DNA of 64,000 bases from Primulina eburnea (Eukaryota; Streptophyta; Magnoliopsida; Lamiales; Gesneriaceae), in assembly GCF_022965805.1 (NCBI RefSeq), contig NC_133108.1, positions 43,780,051-43,844,050 of the forward strand, read 5' to 3'. The position numbers and the translations under genes were made by a program. The notes below the pieces were generated by a model. It saw nothing but the letters and a program-made list of their open reading frames with translations. It was not told where the DNA came from and searched no databases. Shown in pieces: positions 38,921-51,231 of this stretch (the stretch's first letter is position 1; each line of letters opens with the position of its first letter).

Positions 38921-39439
38921 TCAATCCAAAATCAAATAATTTGGATTTGAAATAAAGTGTTTGGTTGATGAAAACATACAATTAAACCATTCCCCAATAA
39001 CATCATTCTTAATAGCTTCATTCGCTAGATGATGAACTGATCTGTTCGACGTTCTTTTCGCATGTCGAAGTGAAATAAATTCCAAAGATTCCAAGCAAGA
39101 TCTGATTTCTTTAATGATCCACCCATCTGGGCCACGATCTTCACCAGGTTTGGTTGCTGCCTGAACCGTCTGGATTGAAGATGAAAAAATGCAAACATTC
39201 CTGAAACTATCATGTCGACAAAAGTCAATTCCTTCTCGAACATCCATCAATTCTGCCCCCTTCATTGAACTCGAAGGACTAATAAAGCAAGCCTTTCCTC
39301 CCACTACCCCCAACCGAATTCCGTAAAATGAACTTAACACTGAATTTATTCTTGATTTCACAACAAGCTGCATCAACATCCATCCGACGCTGATTCGGTC
39401 ACGATGGATGACACACGTGGTCTGGAGCCAAAAATCCAT
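38921..39439 (-). pseudogene. RNase H-like (RVT_3) domain fragment
   Basis: A 172-codon open frame whose middle and C-terminal parts resemble the plant RNase H-like domain linked to non-LTR retrotransposons: MKGAELMDVREGIDFCRHDS, then IFSSSIQTVQAA, then ISLRHAKRTSN followed by HHLANEA. The acidic ELMDVREG motif and the H-x-A near the end fit the RNase H fold. The N-terminal 50 residues do not read like the domain and suggest a frame break or an unrelated start. No reverse transcriptase lies next to it. Most likely a decayed fragment from a LINE or domesticated RVT_3 gene. Confidence 0.6.
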
Positions 39440-40413
39440 CCACCTGTGAATATCTATTCAATATATTTACACATTGATATGCATCCAACGATACAACTGT
39501 CCAATCAATTCTCAATTTTTTTTTTTGTAATTCAATAGCAGAGTTATTAATTTTACATACCTCATACTAGATGGCCCATAACATCATCACAAATAATTCA
39601 AAATCCTCTCTCAACAACTTTTTCGACAACACCAAACCACAATATACAAAACAAGCTAACCGAAATTTACCCAAGATTTACCAAATATGTGTGTGTCCAA
39701 ATATGACGCACACGTGAGCAATGACAGTTGTATTTAAAATGACTTTAATTACAAAATAAATAATATCTCAATCGAAAAAAGTAAGTCTCAATTTTATCTC
39801 GATTACTTCCGTACACATAAGTAAAGCTTGTCTATCCAAATCTGAACACTTGTTTAAGGTGGGAAGGAGAACGATCCTTTTGATACGAAGTCCTTCAATT
39901 CAAATTGAATTTCAAATTTTGTTTACGAAGCACTTCAAATTCATAAAAACAGATTCATTTATTTCTTTAGATTAATTTAATTTGTAATAATTTTCAGTTT
40001 TTAAATAGTTATTTTTTGAATTATCGTGGTAAATTTCAAATCAATATCAGCATAAAGTCATTTCACATGTCGCAACAATACTTGATCAAATCTCAATCTT
40101 TAAAGTTGCGTTTGCATCGAAGAATTTGGATTTGAATAAGTATATGAGGAAAAAGTTTGAAATGACTTCATGTCGACATTATTTTTTAAATTCACGGTAA
40201 CGACACAAAAATACAATTTTTTTTTTATTATTTAAAATTCATTGTCAATTGGATTTGTCAAAACAAGTTATAGATTTGAAATCTTTAGGTTTAAATCCAT
40301 CCATCAAAACGCAACCTAAGTTTCATTTGGATTGATATATTTCAAAATTCATGTATTTCAAATATATTCAGCTGTATTTTTTCTATTTAGATAAATAAGA
40401 TAAAAAACTTCAA

Positions 40414-40584
40414 GGCAAAAACTTGTGTGAGACGGTCTCACGGGTCGTATTTGTGAGACGAATATCTTATTTGAAAAAGTATCACTTTTTATGCTAAGAG
40501 TATTACTTTTTATTGTGAATATAGGTAGGGTTGACCCGTATCACTGATTATGATCCGTGAGACGGTCTCACACAAGATTCACTC
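40414..40584 (+). mobile_element. MITE, GTGAGAC family, with internal deletion
   Basis: A 171-bp copy starting GGCAAAAACTTGTGTGAGAC and ending AAGATTCACTC, flanked by a perfect 9-bp duplication AAACTTCAA (40405-40413, 40585-40593). It lacks about 11 bases around the GGGTCACCCATG block present in other copies. Confidence 0.93.
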
Positions 40585-40930
40585 AAACTTCAAATCAATA
40601 TCTTGTAAGTTTATATAGTATTTCATGTTAATCAAGATGAATTTCAAATTCATCCAATAATATTATCGTTTAAAATCTATTATAATTTATGTAATTAATA
40701 CATAACTAAATGAAACATTAATTTAAATATTGATATATTATACTATAATAATAAAACTCGTTCATTCAAAATTAAAATAGCAAATAGTTAATTATAAATT
40801 ATGCCGCCTCTTTTCACGTGTCATCTCCTGGATTTTGCTAGATTTCTTTACTGTTTTGACTTTTGCTAGTCACTGCTTTCTATAATTTATAATGATTATA
40901 TTAGAAATCATTGTGTACGTAAGTTACACG

Positions 40931-41127
40931 TTATTAATTAATTGACATTTTGTCTTATTCAGTTTTATGTATGTTTACTCATATTATTTATATATCTTAT
41001 CAATTATTTATTTTATATAAATTAAATTATTATTAATTAATTGACACTTTGTCTTATTCAGTTTTATGTATGTTTACTCATATTATTTATATTTCTTATA
41101 AATTATTTATTTTATATAAATTAAATT
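40931..41127. repeat. 99-bp tandem duplication
   Basis: Two adjacent copies starting TTATTAATTAATTGACA (40931 and 41030) and containing GTCTTATTCAGTTTTATG. They differ at a few positions only, so the duplication is fairly young. Confidence 0.85.
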
Positions 41128-41635
41128 ATTAATTATTTTTTATATCAATCATTAAAAAAATTATCTTTAATAAATAATGTTATTAATATTTTATTAAATA
41201 TTAAAATACAAAATAATAATTTATCATCATATTTTAAATTTAATCAATCAAATCAAATTATTATTTATTAATAATATATTAATGAATTTTTTAAAACTTA
41301 TTATATTAGATTATTATCTTTATTTATTTCTAATTAGTTGGCGAAATTTGTAATGAAATTACAATTATATCTTAAGTATTCACGGGCTTTTGAAACAAAC
41401 AATTGGCCCATGAAAAATTTCAAGCCCAGAGCAGATCAAAGCGGTCTGGGCTGATCAATGTGAGTAATCACGAAATGCGATTTTACTATTTCAAAGTAAA
41501 AAGCGGGTTCGGATAGTGTTAAAATTAAAACTGAGCCATTTAATTTGTGCTCAGTAACTGTAAGTACAACTTCCAGCCATAAACCGCTGCTTCTAGGGTT
41601 TTCAACACTGGACTCTTCTAGCGTTCTAGAAAAAA

Positions 41636-44016
41636 ATGAGGTAATTTTGTCTTCAATGACAGAGAAATCAATATTACGACTTTGATTTCATCTTGTTAAT
41701 CTTTGTTTTTTTTTTTTATCGAAAGTTCTTGTAAGTTGTTTGTTTTCTGCTTGTCAAGTATTTTTGCTTCAAGTTGTTGACTTGATTGCTATCTACTTGT
41801 AAATTAGGTTGAAATATCATATTGATAGCTGTATTTTAGTTTTTATGTTTTGGAATTTATAGATATTTCATAATCAACTTATGCGTGTTAAGGAGTATTT
41901 GCAAAAGATTATGCTTTGAAAAAGTGATTAAATTTATATATTGCGATGAAGTGGAAAAAATTATAAGTGGAAAGTGCTTGAAAATAAAGGTAAGAAACTG
42001 AAATTTTGTAAGTTAGAGCGATGTATATAATTAATTATAATATTATATTTTAAATATTATTTTTAATAAAATATCATTAATTGGATAACACACCTCTCTG
42101 ATATTATCAAATAGATTTTCATTTATTTATAATCACCATGGGATCGGTTTTGAGATTTTGATTAAATTAAGTAAAGCTAACGCAAAATTTCGATTAAGAA
42201 ACACACGAAAGTTTCACTAGTGAGTACCGAAGAATCTTTTTTCCGATGTTGCAAACATTCCTTTAATTTTCTGTAAAGCTACTCTGAAACCATCTAAGAA
42301 CCAACATGTGCATGCTAAAACTCCGTTTGAAACATATCAAAAGAAATGTCATTTCTATTGGGTATTTTCCCATCAACTTAACAGTACTTGATTGTATACT
42401 TGTGAAAATCTATGATTTCTGCAATTTATATTAATTGTTATCCATTAGAGTTGCGTTAATGTAGTTTATGCCATTTAGCCGTTGGCTAAAAGAATTTCTA
42501 TTCTGTAGTCGACACCCTGAGGTTAAATGGGCCGAAAGAGACGATAAGGTTTATCTGACAGTGGTGCTTTCCGGATGCCAAGAATTCTAAGGTCAACCTT
42601 GATCCAGAAGGAGTATTCACCTTTTCAGCCACTGCCGGGTCAGACAATCTTTACGAACTCAAATTAGATCTTCACGATAAAGTTAATGTTGAGGTGAGTT
42701 GCGCTGGCACAATATTTCAATGGTGCTTTGATGACTAGAAGTTTCTAGATGATGAACTTTTTTACCCATTATTAAAATATTTTTTCAAATTAATGCACAT
42801 TCTAGAATTTGAGGTCTGTAACCCATTGCTGCTTCTCTGATGTACTTGTCCTGTCTGTTTATTTTACTGGGTTGGAAAACACACTCCCTTTCTTGATGAT
42901 AAAAAATGACCCCTTGTTAATTTTTGGGTTGAAAAGATATGCTTGTGGATCTGTATTTATCAGCCCGCTGTTATTGGGATTTATGTGAATAAAATTATCA
43001 GTTATTTTTCTGAGAACGTCATCATGGATTGTAGAAAAATATGCGTAAAAAATTGTTATGTGACCCAACTAGTTAGATTAATCAGTTTGTTTATTTTCCA
43101 TTGGGAGGAACATATTGATGTATATTTTGTTATGAAGGTTGATCTTTTGTCTTTTTAAATCAAGGGCTCATCTGCCTGCTTTCTCTAATTTTTATATGCG
43201 CATTTCATCTTAAGTTTTTCTACCTGCTTTTCCATTCTTCTACAACTCACAAGTTTTATTTATCAGGAGAGCAAGATAAATGTTGGCGTGAGAAATATAT
43301 TCTGTGTTTTGGAGAAATCAGAGAAAAAATGGTGGAGCAAACTGTTACGTGGAGATGCAAAGACTCCTCATTATGTGAAAGTAGATTGGGATAAATGGGC
43401 GGACGAAGATGATAATACTGGTTTGTTTTATGTTTTCTTTTAATGCTTTGTACAAATTTTGTCAAGTTTCTCCAGTGAAAAGAGATTTTGAATCTCTTAA
43501 CAATTGATCAGGAGGGCCTGCTGGTTTGGATTTGGGTGGCATGGATTTCTCTGTGAGTTTGTGCATCTGTTGCCTGGCATTATACTTGGTTTTTCTTTGT
43601 TATTGTTATTATTTTAATGGTTTTATTTTTTTACAAATTTTACAGAAATTTGGTGATATGGGTGGCATGGGAGGAAGTGATGAATTTGATGATAGTGACG
43701 ATGAACTGGATGAAGGTAGTATCTAGTTGTGTTATCGACCCTTTTACCTAAGCTTCTGGTGATTAAAATGTGTCACTTTGTCGGGCTGGTTCACTTTGTT
43801 TATACTATGTGATCTTCCATCTTGTTGATCAGCATATTCACGTGTAGTGTGTCAATACTATGAGATCTTTCATATGGTTTCAGTCTTCTGGTTGTGCTCT
43901 AGCTCTTGATTTGTCCTCGTTCCTATGTGCATCTTATGTCTAATGCAGAGGTAGATAAACCCGAAGACAAAGCTGATGATAAAGTCGTGGGAGAGAGAGT
44001 AGCTGCGGGAGGCTAA
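41636..44016 (+). CDS. HSP90 co-chaperone p23, with a one-base insertion in exon 2
   Basis: CS-domain co-chaperone that binds HSP90 in its ATP state and slows ATP hydrolysis, cytosolic or nuclear. Exons: 41636-41640 (ATG AG), 42509-42693, 43267-43420, 43512-43552, 43646-43715, 43949-44016 (TAA). Characteristic blocks: SRHPEVKWAE, VNLDPEGVF, ESKINVG, then HYVKVDWDKWADEDD; an acidic tail with a short Gly-Met stretch (GDMGGMGG). Exon lengths sum to 523, one more than a multiple of three. All junction phases fit if one T of the TTT at 42568-42570 is surplus: with it, the frame runs LTVVLSGCQEF-stop; without it the family block continues to a product of 173 residues. Either a pseudogenising mutation or a consensus error. 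Tiny first exon with a start codon split by an intron soon after is normal for plant p23. Confidence 0.9.
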
Positions 44017-44850
44017 AGTTGAAGTTGCAGAGTTTGTAATTATCTGAATATTTAGTTTAGAGGACCCTGGCCTTTGTTGTTGGGTCAGTTGACCTTTAGA
44101 GTGTTACGTTGCAAAACATGCTTTTGTTGACACGACTATCCATCTTTTTACCCTGCACCGGTTAAATACCTTTTTTGAACTTTGAGAGGAAAAAAAAACG
44201 TTTTATTTTACATGTGGCGTAGCTTGTATTTTGAATTCATGGAATGATAAACTTTCCCTTTTTATACCCCAAAATGATCATGTATCGTGTGGGATATATG
44301 TTTGGCGCGCATGATGGACAATTGTGCCAAGAGGGAGTGGGACTCTAAAGAAAATGAAATTTGTAAAAAAGTTCGGTATTGCTTTCAGCATTGCCAACTT
44401 GCATTGGACAGATGTATGACCGAACTAATTACACAAAACTGAATTTACCTAATTTTTTCTAGTTAGTCGAGTTGGTTGAATTTTTCTTAAAATCGAATAA
44501 AGGGAATCAAATTAAAATTGGTGGTCTGAGATGGTGACCAGAGATGTAAATGTATCAAAACGATTTGTCGATATTTCAAATCAAATTGAAAAATATTTGA
44601 TTTATATGACTCGAGCTAAATTTGAATATATTAATTTTTTTTGGAGCCAAATTGGAGCTTGGTTATACTCTAATTAAAAATAGTAAGCTTGGTTTTTTTT
44701 GAATTTTTTTTAAATGAAAAACTAAGCATTAAAAATAGTAAGCTTGGTTTTTGTTAATTTTTTTGTTTTAAAAAACTAAGCTTGATCCAATAACAAGGTC
44801 CAAAACCCTAGTATTTATTATATTCACGCTCAAAACAGGCCACAGGAGCA
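44017..44850. other. Spacer between p23 and GTS1
   Basis: p23 3' UTR, then AT-rich sequence with short AAGCTTGG-containing repeats (44680-44790) and the GTS1 promoter. No gene. Confidence 0.6.
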
Positions 44851-47656
44851 ATGTCAATGGAAATTGAGGATGTGATGGAAGTAGAAGAAGAAACATCTGC
44901 TACTGAATCAACACTTTTCAAACGGCACGGGCTCAAGAACTCGATTCAAACTAACTTCGGCGATGATTACGTATTCCAAATTGCTGCCAAGTATGTTTTC
45001 ACTCTCAATTTCTTCTTCTTTTTCGTCGAATTGCATAGTCTTTATCTGATACCGAGGAGCTGTCGTGATTTGATTGTTTTAGGGACGATTGGACGTCAAT
45101 GGCGGTATCACTTTCAACCAATGAGGTGAAGTTGTACTCACCTGCGACCGGGCAGTACCTTGGCCAATGTGAAGGACATTCCGCGACTATCAATCAAATT
45201 TCATTCGTCGGGCCATCGTCTCCGCATGTGTTGTACTCTTGTTCTAGTGACAGCACCATCAGAGTTTGGGATTCCAGGTCTTGCCAGCAGGTTCTATTTT
45301 TTCCACTTGTTCGTTTGCATTGCTTATTTTGTGATTCCTTTGTTTATTTTTACTGATTTGGCGTGTGAAAATTTTAAATACTGATTCCGACGATTGAAAA
45401 AATCTTGAAATTGGATATAGTTGATACAGCAGGTTCTAAACACTCTTTAACATATTGTTGCCTCTTTGCCCAAATTTATGAAATTGAACACAAGGTCTGA
45501 TAATTTGAATATATGTTCTATTTGTGTTTTCTATACAGAGGATCCAAACTTACTCTGATTTTGGCTTTGCCCTATAGGTGACTTGTATAAGTGCAGGTCC
45601 ATCAAATGAGATTTTCTGCTTCTCATTTGGTGGATCAGGCGCTAATCTTCTTGCTGCGGGGTGTAAATCTCAGGTATTATCATTTTCTGACAGTTCCAAA
45701 AGGTTATTACCCTTGACAAAATTGGGATCGTTTTTATTATTTTGACACATTGATATGAATGTTGTTAGTGCACGATGACACTGCCAGTCCAATTTTAGAT
45801 GCATGTACTAGGTACTTCATAAGATTGAGAAAATATCAATTCATCTATATGCACTAATTACTTCATTAGATTGAGAAGGTCTAAATGGCTTTTTTTATGT
45901 CGAGTTTGGGAATTCAGATACATTATTATTTCAATTGATTCATCAACCCATGCTCTTCGCTGCTCATGATTTGGAAACATACAGATAAGTTTCTGGGATT
46001 GGAGAACCATGAAGCGGAGTGCATGCCTGGAAGAATCTCACATGGATGATGTTACTCAGGTCTGTGGAGATGCCTTTTTTCCTTTTGATAACAAAAAAAG
46101 TGCAGAAGTAAGAGATCGACAAAGGAAGAAGGCTGGTGCTCTTGCCTTGGACAGTCGCTGGATGGATCTTAAATGTCCAAAATCATTTTATTTTTACTTG
46201 CTGCATTTGTAGCTGACAGCATAATTTGTTTTGGAAGTGAATGTCAGTGTACAAATAGATAGAGTTGGTGAATATGTTGGACTTTAATGCTTGATTATGC
46301 AAATTGTTCACAGGTTCACTTTGTTCCCGGTAATCAAAGCAAACTTGTTTCTGCTTCAGTTGATGGGTTGATGTGCCTTTTTGATACCAGTGGAAACATA
46401 AACGACGACGATCACTTGGTGTCGGTAAGTGAAACATCTTTTCCTTGGGTTCTTACCATCGTCTGATATATGCACACCACCATCAAGTTTCTGGTGTGAT
46501 TCCATATATTTTGTACTAAATAATTTATAATGATGAGCATTTTCAGAATTTAAAGAGAGAATTGTTTCAAATAATGATATTTGTCACCATTCCCAGAATT
46601 TGACAAGTTATTGTCTGTTTCATGAATATTTTTTCTATAGCTAAATAACATTGTGTGCAGGAATGATTACTGTTTATTTCCTTTTCTATTTCACTTGGTT
46701 CTGATTGATTTCAAAATAAAACTTGTTTTTCCTTATATTATTCAGGTTTATAACCTGTTTCTTTTGATGAATAAATTATTTCGTTGCATCTCAATTCACT
46801 TTCTCAGTTGTTATCTTTAACAAGTTTGAAAAGCTTGTTGAAATTTTCCTCTGATTCTCTTCTCCATTTTTCCCGTAACATAAAGGTGTTTAATGTCGGA
46901 ACTTCAATCGGAAAAGTGGGATTTATCGGTGAGGCAGATCAGAAATTGTGGTGTTTAACACATATTGAGACCTTAAGGTATGTCAAAGAATTGCGTATGT
47001 GAATTTATTAGTTTCCTGCACCCTGTGAATTTGAACAGGAATTTAATGCTTACATTCTAAATTGCTTCTTTTAGTGTTTGGGATTTGAATGACACTCGAA
47101 CTGAAGCCAACTTTGAGGATGCTCGTACGCTGGCCTCTAATAGCTGGACTAATGATCATGTATGAGGATTTTAATTATGAACAAGTATTAGAGTTATATC
47201 AACATATATTACACTTGTGTTTTGCATCTCACTTACAATACACGCGTATTGCAAGGAAAATTGAGTCTCTTATGAACACTTGTGCTATAGGTTGATTATT
47301 TTGTTGATTGTCACTACTCGGCTGAGGTTGATCACCTTTGGGTGATTGGAGGCACAGATAATGGCACTTTCGGATATTTTCCTGTAAATTATGGCACAAC
47401 ACACGGGATTGAAGCTGCAGAAGCTGTTTTTCAAGGTGGCCATACAGGGATTGTAAGGAGCGTATTGCCCATGTCCGGCATTCCTGGTCGAACTTCAAAA
47501 AACAGCGGTATTTTTGGTTGGACAGGTGGTGAAGATGGCCGGCTATGTTGCTGGTTGTCTGATGAGTCGACAGATAAAAATTGTTCGTGGATATCAAATA
47601 CTTTGGTGGCAAAATCACCGACCAACAGAAGAAAAAGCCGGCATAGTCCTTACTAG
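44851..47656 (+). CDS. GTS1: WD40 repeat protein, GTS1/WDR89-type
   Basis: Single-domain WD40 beta-propeller protein of 390 residues. Eight exons: 44851-44990, 45083-45290, 45578-45673, 45985-46059, 46314-46424, 46886-46977, 47075-47159, 47291-47656 (TAG); lengths sum to a multiple of three. Repeats are visible as STIRVWDSRS, ISFWDWRTMK, DGLMCLFDTS, SVWDLND and GEDGRLCCWLSD. The family blocks LKNSIQTNFGDDYVFQI, ACLEESHMDDVTQVHFVP, VGTSIGKVGF and the terminal basic KSRHSPY match Arabidopsis GTS1 (GIGANTUS1), a growth-controlling WD40 protein linked to ribosome-related functions, and animal WDR89. A second ATG two codons in (MSM) could also start. Confidence 0.93.
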
Positions 47657-48618
47657 CAGCTGGTTTTCATTTGTTAACCTCTTAGAATGTACCATAATTT
47701 ATAGTTGCGTAGTTTCTTCTCATAGTCGAATGTACCGTTATTGTCCTTTTTTTTTCCTTCTTTTTTCAGGTAATGTACCGTTTATTCATAGCTGTGTAAT
47801 TTTCTTATAAAGTTTGAGAAATTATTTAGGGTGTTTGTCCACAATCCTTCGAATGCGAGATACATGCATATTATTATTTTTACGTGAAATGTTTCTAGAT
47901 TATATTAAAATTTAAAATGTCAAAATATTTATTTTATAATAAAATTTTATACTATCGATCATTTAAAAATTCAAAATATAAATACAAATAAAAAAATATG
48001 TTATTAAGATATATCAGTTAAAGGTAAGTTATGGATTCATTAAAATAAGTCTCTATGTATGATGTTTTTCAGTTAAATTAAACAAAGATGGACATTTAAT
48101 TTTAATCATACAGGAGTTGTTTTGATTTATTAAATACAAAAACTTGTGTGAGACGGTCTCACGGGTCATATTTGTGAGATGGATCTCTTATTTGGGTCAT
48201 CCATAAAAAATTATTACTTTCTATGCTAAGAGTATTACTTTTTGTTGTAAATATCCGTAGGGTTGACCCGTCTCACGAATTAAGATCCGTGAGAGAGGTC
48301 TCACATTAGACCTACTCTTTATTAAAATTTGAATGAATTGGATATCGTATTGAAGTTATATTAAATACAAAATCCAAATTCATTTAGTACTAGATTAATG
48401 ACTATGTAAAGAAATTATAATTCTCAATGTTTTTTTATTCTTGTGAATTTTTTTTTTCTATTAAATTTATGTAAGCGATAAATTTAAAGAAATAATGTAA
48501 TTAATAATTTTGTTATAGTATAAAATTAGAATCGATAATGTATCGAACGATCGTATTGAATAAGTCAAGCAAGTAATATAATCCAAAAAGTAAAATGATG
48601 TAAGCCGATGATGAAGAA
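47657..48618. other. Spacer with MITE upstream of the AlkB-like gene
   Basis: GTS1 3' UTR, AT-rich sequence and a MITE (48135-48317) ending about 300 bases before the next start codon. Just before that start lie out-of-frame ATGs (48595, 48598, 48608, 48611). Confidence 0.65.
48135..48317 (+). mobile_element. MITE, GTGAGAC family
   Basis: A 183-bp copy starting TACAAAAACTTGTGTGAGAC and ending AGACCTACTC, with a perfect 9-bp flanking duplication TTTATTAAA (48126-48134, 48318-48326). Confidence 0.93.
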
Positions 48619-50573
48619 ATGGACGAGGAGCTGAAAGAGATTCTCAGAGAAGCCTTCGGCGATTCTTCGTCGGACGTTGAATCCGATTCATCGTATGAAA
48701 GGCGAGAACGACTTCAGTTCCGCGATCCGATCGATGAAATCGCGAAAACTCAGTCGATCTTCGGGGAAAGCTGTTGTTGGGAGCCGATTACCGGAATCAA
48801 CGGCCTCTGGATTTGCAGAGGCTTTTTATCTCCCGATCAGCAGTCTTCTCTGTTATCTGCTCTTGAAAAAGGTGCTTCGATGATTAGTTTCCTGCGTCTT
48901 GAAATGGTGATTAGATTTTGTGGCGAGAAGTATAACTGCTTGGATTTTTTGTGGCTGCAGAAGGATATTTCGCTGAAGCTTCCCACAATCAGGTGCTGGA
49001 TTTGTTTACTTCTCAACATTTATCCTTTTCCGTGTTTGCGATTTTGCTATGGTGATCTGAATTGTTGTGGGACAAGTGTTTCTGATTAACATATGCATGA
49101 AATTATGTCGGAATTGGAGTTTTCAAAAATGAAGAGGAACTTCTGAATGTAATAAAAGTATAAAGGCGTTTAATTTTTCATAGCACAATATCTAATTCAA
49201 AAGATAATATCTTAATGTTTTTTTATTACGTTCAAGAGGGCATTTTTTATATTCAAGAACTAAAACTTTGGGATTATTCATGCTTGTGTGATGTGTCTAT
49301 GAGAAGCATATACCACAAAAAATGTCAACAAGAGGTTTGAGCTATCAATTTAGAAAAACAGAGAATCCAGATAATTGATTTTTTTACACGGGTTTGACCA
49401 TTTTTACATCAATACAGGGGTCCATTTACAATTTACCCTAACTGTAAGCTACCAGGACTGATATGTCCGGAGTGATGCTCTCTTATCTTGTAGAACTGCT
49501 TCTAATGATAATATTACTTGTTATGCACTAGGCATGTGTTCAAGTTAAAAACAGCTAGCAAGTTATCTTTTTCCCCTATCTGCTTGCGATTTTTCTCCCA
49601 GGCAAAGATGTCTTATGTGGTCTTGGAATTTGTTATATTTGCCCTGTAAAGACTATCCCAAAAACTAATATCCCGAGGCATTTAAATATGTTTAGATATC
49701 ATCGCCCCGTTCATGATACAAGGTGCGTGCTGTTCAAATGTGGAAATATTTGTTGTTCCATCTATCAATCGTTCTTGGTTCTGTAGTATTTGAATCTTTT
49801 CTTTTTATTTCTTGTGTTTCTGAAGGCTTTTATTCATCAAACTACATCTGGTTATCCTGAGAATGATATGCTTTAAAACGTTTAATCTACTTACATCTCT
49901 TTTCCTGCAGGCGATGAGGTTTGGAGATCTCCCCTGTTGGGCCATTGAACTTTCATATAACATCCGTGAGAATGTTCGATTTAGTGGTTGTGTTCCTGAA
50001 TATACGGATTCACTTACTGTTGACGAGAATGAAAAAATATGTCCCTTCCCACTGGATATGTTATGGCGGGAACCACTTTTTAATCAACTTATAGTGAACA
50101 TATACCAACCAGGTGAGGTGTGTCTTGCCTCTTGCATGCTATAGTCGAGCCATTGCAGTAGAATGCCATCTTTTCACATAAAAATTCTCAGTTCCTGAAG
50201 ATGATGTTGCTTTATTTTTTGTTTCAAAGTACGTTGACTTATTGGCCTGTAGGGAATTTGTGCACATATTGACCTTATGCGGTTTGAGGATGGGATTGCG
50301 GTTATATCCTTGGAGTCATCATGCGTGATGCATTTTACTCGAGTTGAATGTGAAACCAGTCATATTGAAGAGATGAATGAAGGGTGCACATCTTTGTCAA
50401 GGATTCCTGTACTTTTGGTACCAGGATCTCTAGTCTTGATGTGGGGAGAGGCACGTTATTTATGGAAGCATCAAATAAATCGCAAGCCTGGATTTCAACT
50501 GTGGGAGGGGCAGGAGATTGAGCAGAAGAGGAGGACATCGGTAACCCTGAGGAGACTCTGTCGAACCGGATAG
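48619..50573 (+). CDS. AlkB-like 2OG-Fe(II) dioxygenase (ALKBH8-like)
   Basis: Fe(II)/2-oxoglutarate-dependent dioxygenase of the AlkB family, 270 residues. Exons: 48619-48871, 48961-48992, 49911-50117, 50253-50573 (TAG), all in phase. Iron ligands: H169 and D171 in CAHIDLMRFED, distal H237 in YLWKHQINR; the 2-oxoglutarate-binding arginines fit RRTSVTLRR (258-265). N-terminal acidic stretch, then GLWICRGFL and, in exon 3, the W-A-I-E-L block. Family members act on alkylated nucleic acids or tRNA wobble uridines; the plant protein of this type is usually annotated as an ALKBH8 homologue, but there is no methyltransferase or RRM domain here, so the substrate is open. A short upstream frame starting at 48608 overlaps the start codon. 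Confidence 0.9.
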
Positions 50574-51231
50574 ATATAAGCTAAGCCGTCGCTGGATAAA
50601 TGGATCCCCTCACAACACAAGAATCAGAAATGGAGGTCCTCCATGTTTCTGATAGAGTGCTCAATCTCGAAGTGGAACATAATATATTGGGTTGTAAAGT
50701 TCATTTATCTTTTTTTTTTTGCTGTAATTTTTTGGGATTTTTTTTTTTTTTTGCTGTAATTTTTTGGGATTTCGTGATCATTTTGAATTGAAAGGCGCTT
50801 GAAGTTTAAATGTTATATTTGCACATTGAATGTAGTCCGAGTAAGAGTATGTTTGATGCTACACATTCTTCAAAAAGGTTTTCTTTCTATAAGACATAAT
50901 TTTTCACGCTTACGTACATTAGTCCAAAATCTTTGGAGGTTTTTCAACTTATATCCATTTTAAACCAAAACGAATACCGAAAATTCTCTATTAGCTACTT
51001 TAGAATGAATTAAATTGGAAAGGGAAAGTTTTTATTTGAGAATAAAACAAACTTTGCTGGACTTTTTATGCCATAATTCTTGAGGAATTTGAAGAATGTG
51101 TGTGTCATTCCCACTTCCGAAAGTTGACTCTGATTTGGGCAATAAAACGCTGCGTTTTACGTCACACGCTCGCCTCTGTTTAAAAGAGCAACTGTTTGCA
51201 AATACGTGCCGGCATTTTGCTCCCAACTCTG
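50574..51231. other. Spacer between AlkB-like gene and ALG3
   Basis: 3' UTR with two T-rich runs around 50710-50760, then the short ALG3 promoter region. No gene. Confidence 0.6.

Larger units (their letters stand above)
39440..41635. other. AT-rich spacer with MITE and 99-bp tandem duplication; p23 promoter
   Basis: Contains a MITE (40414-40584), a two-copy tandem repeat (40931-41127) and the promoter and 5' UTR of the p23 gene at the right end. No gene seen. Confidence 0.6.
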
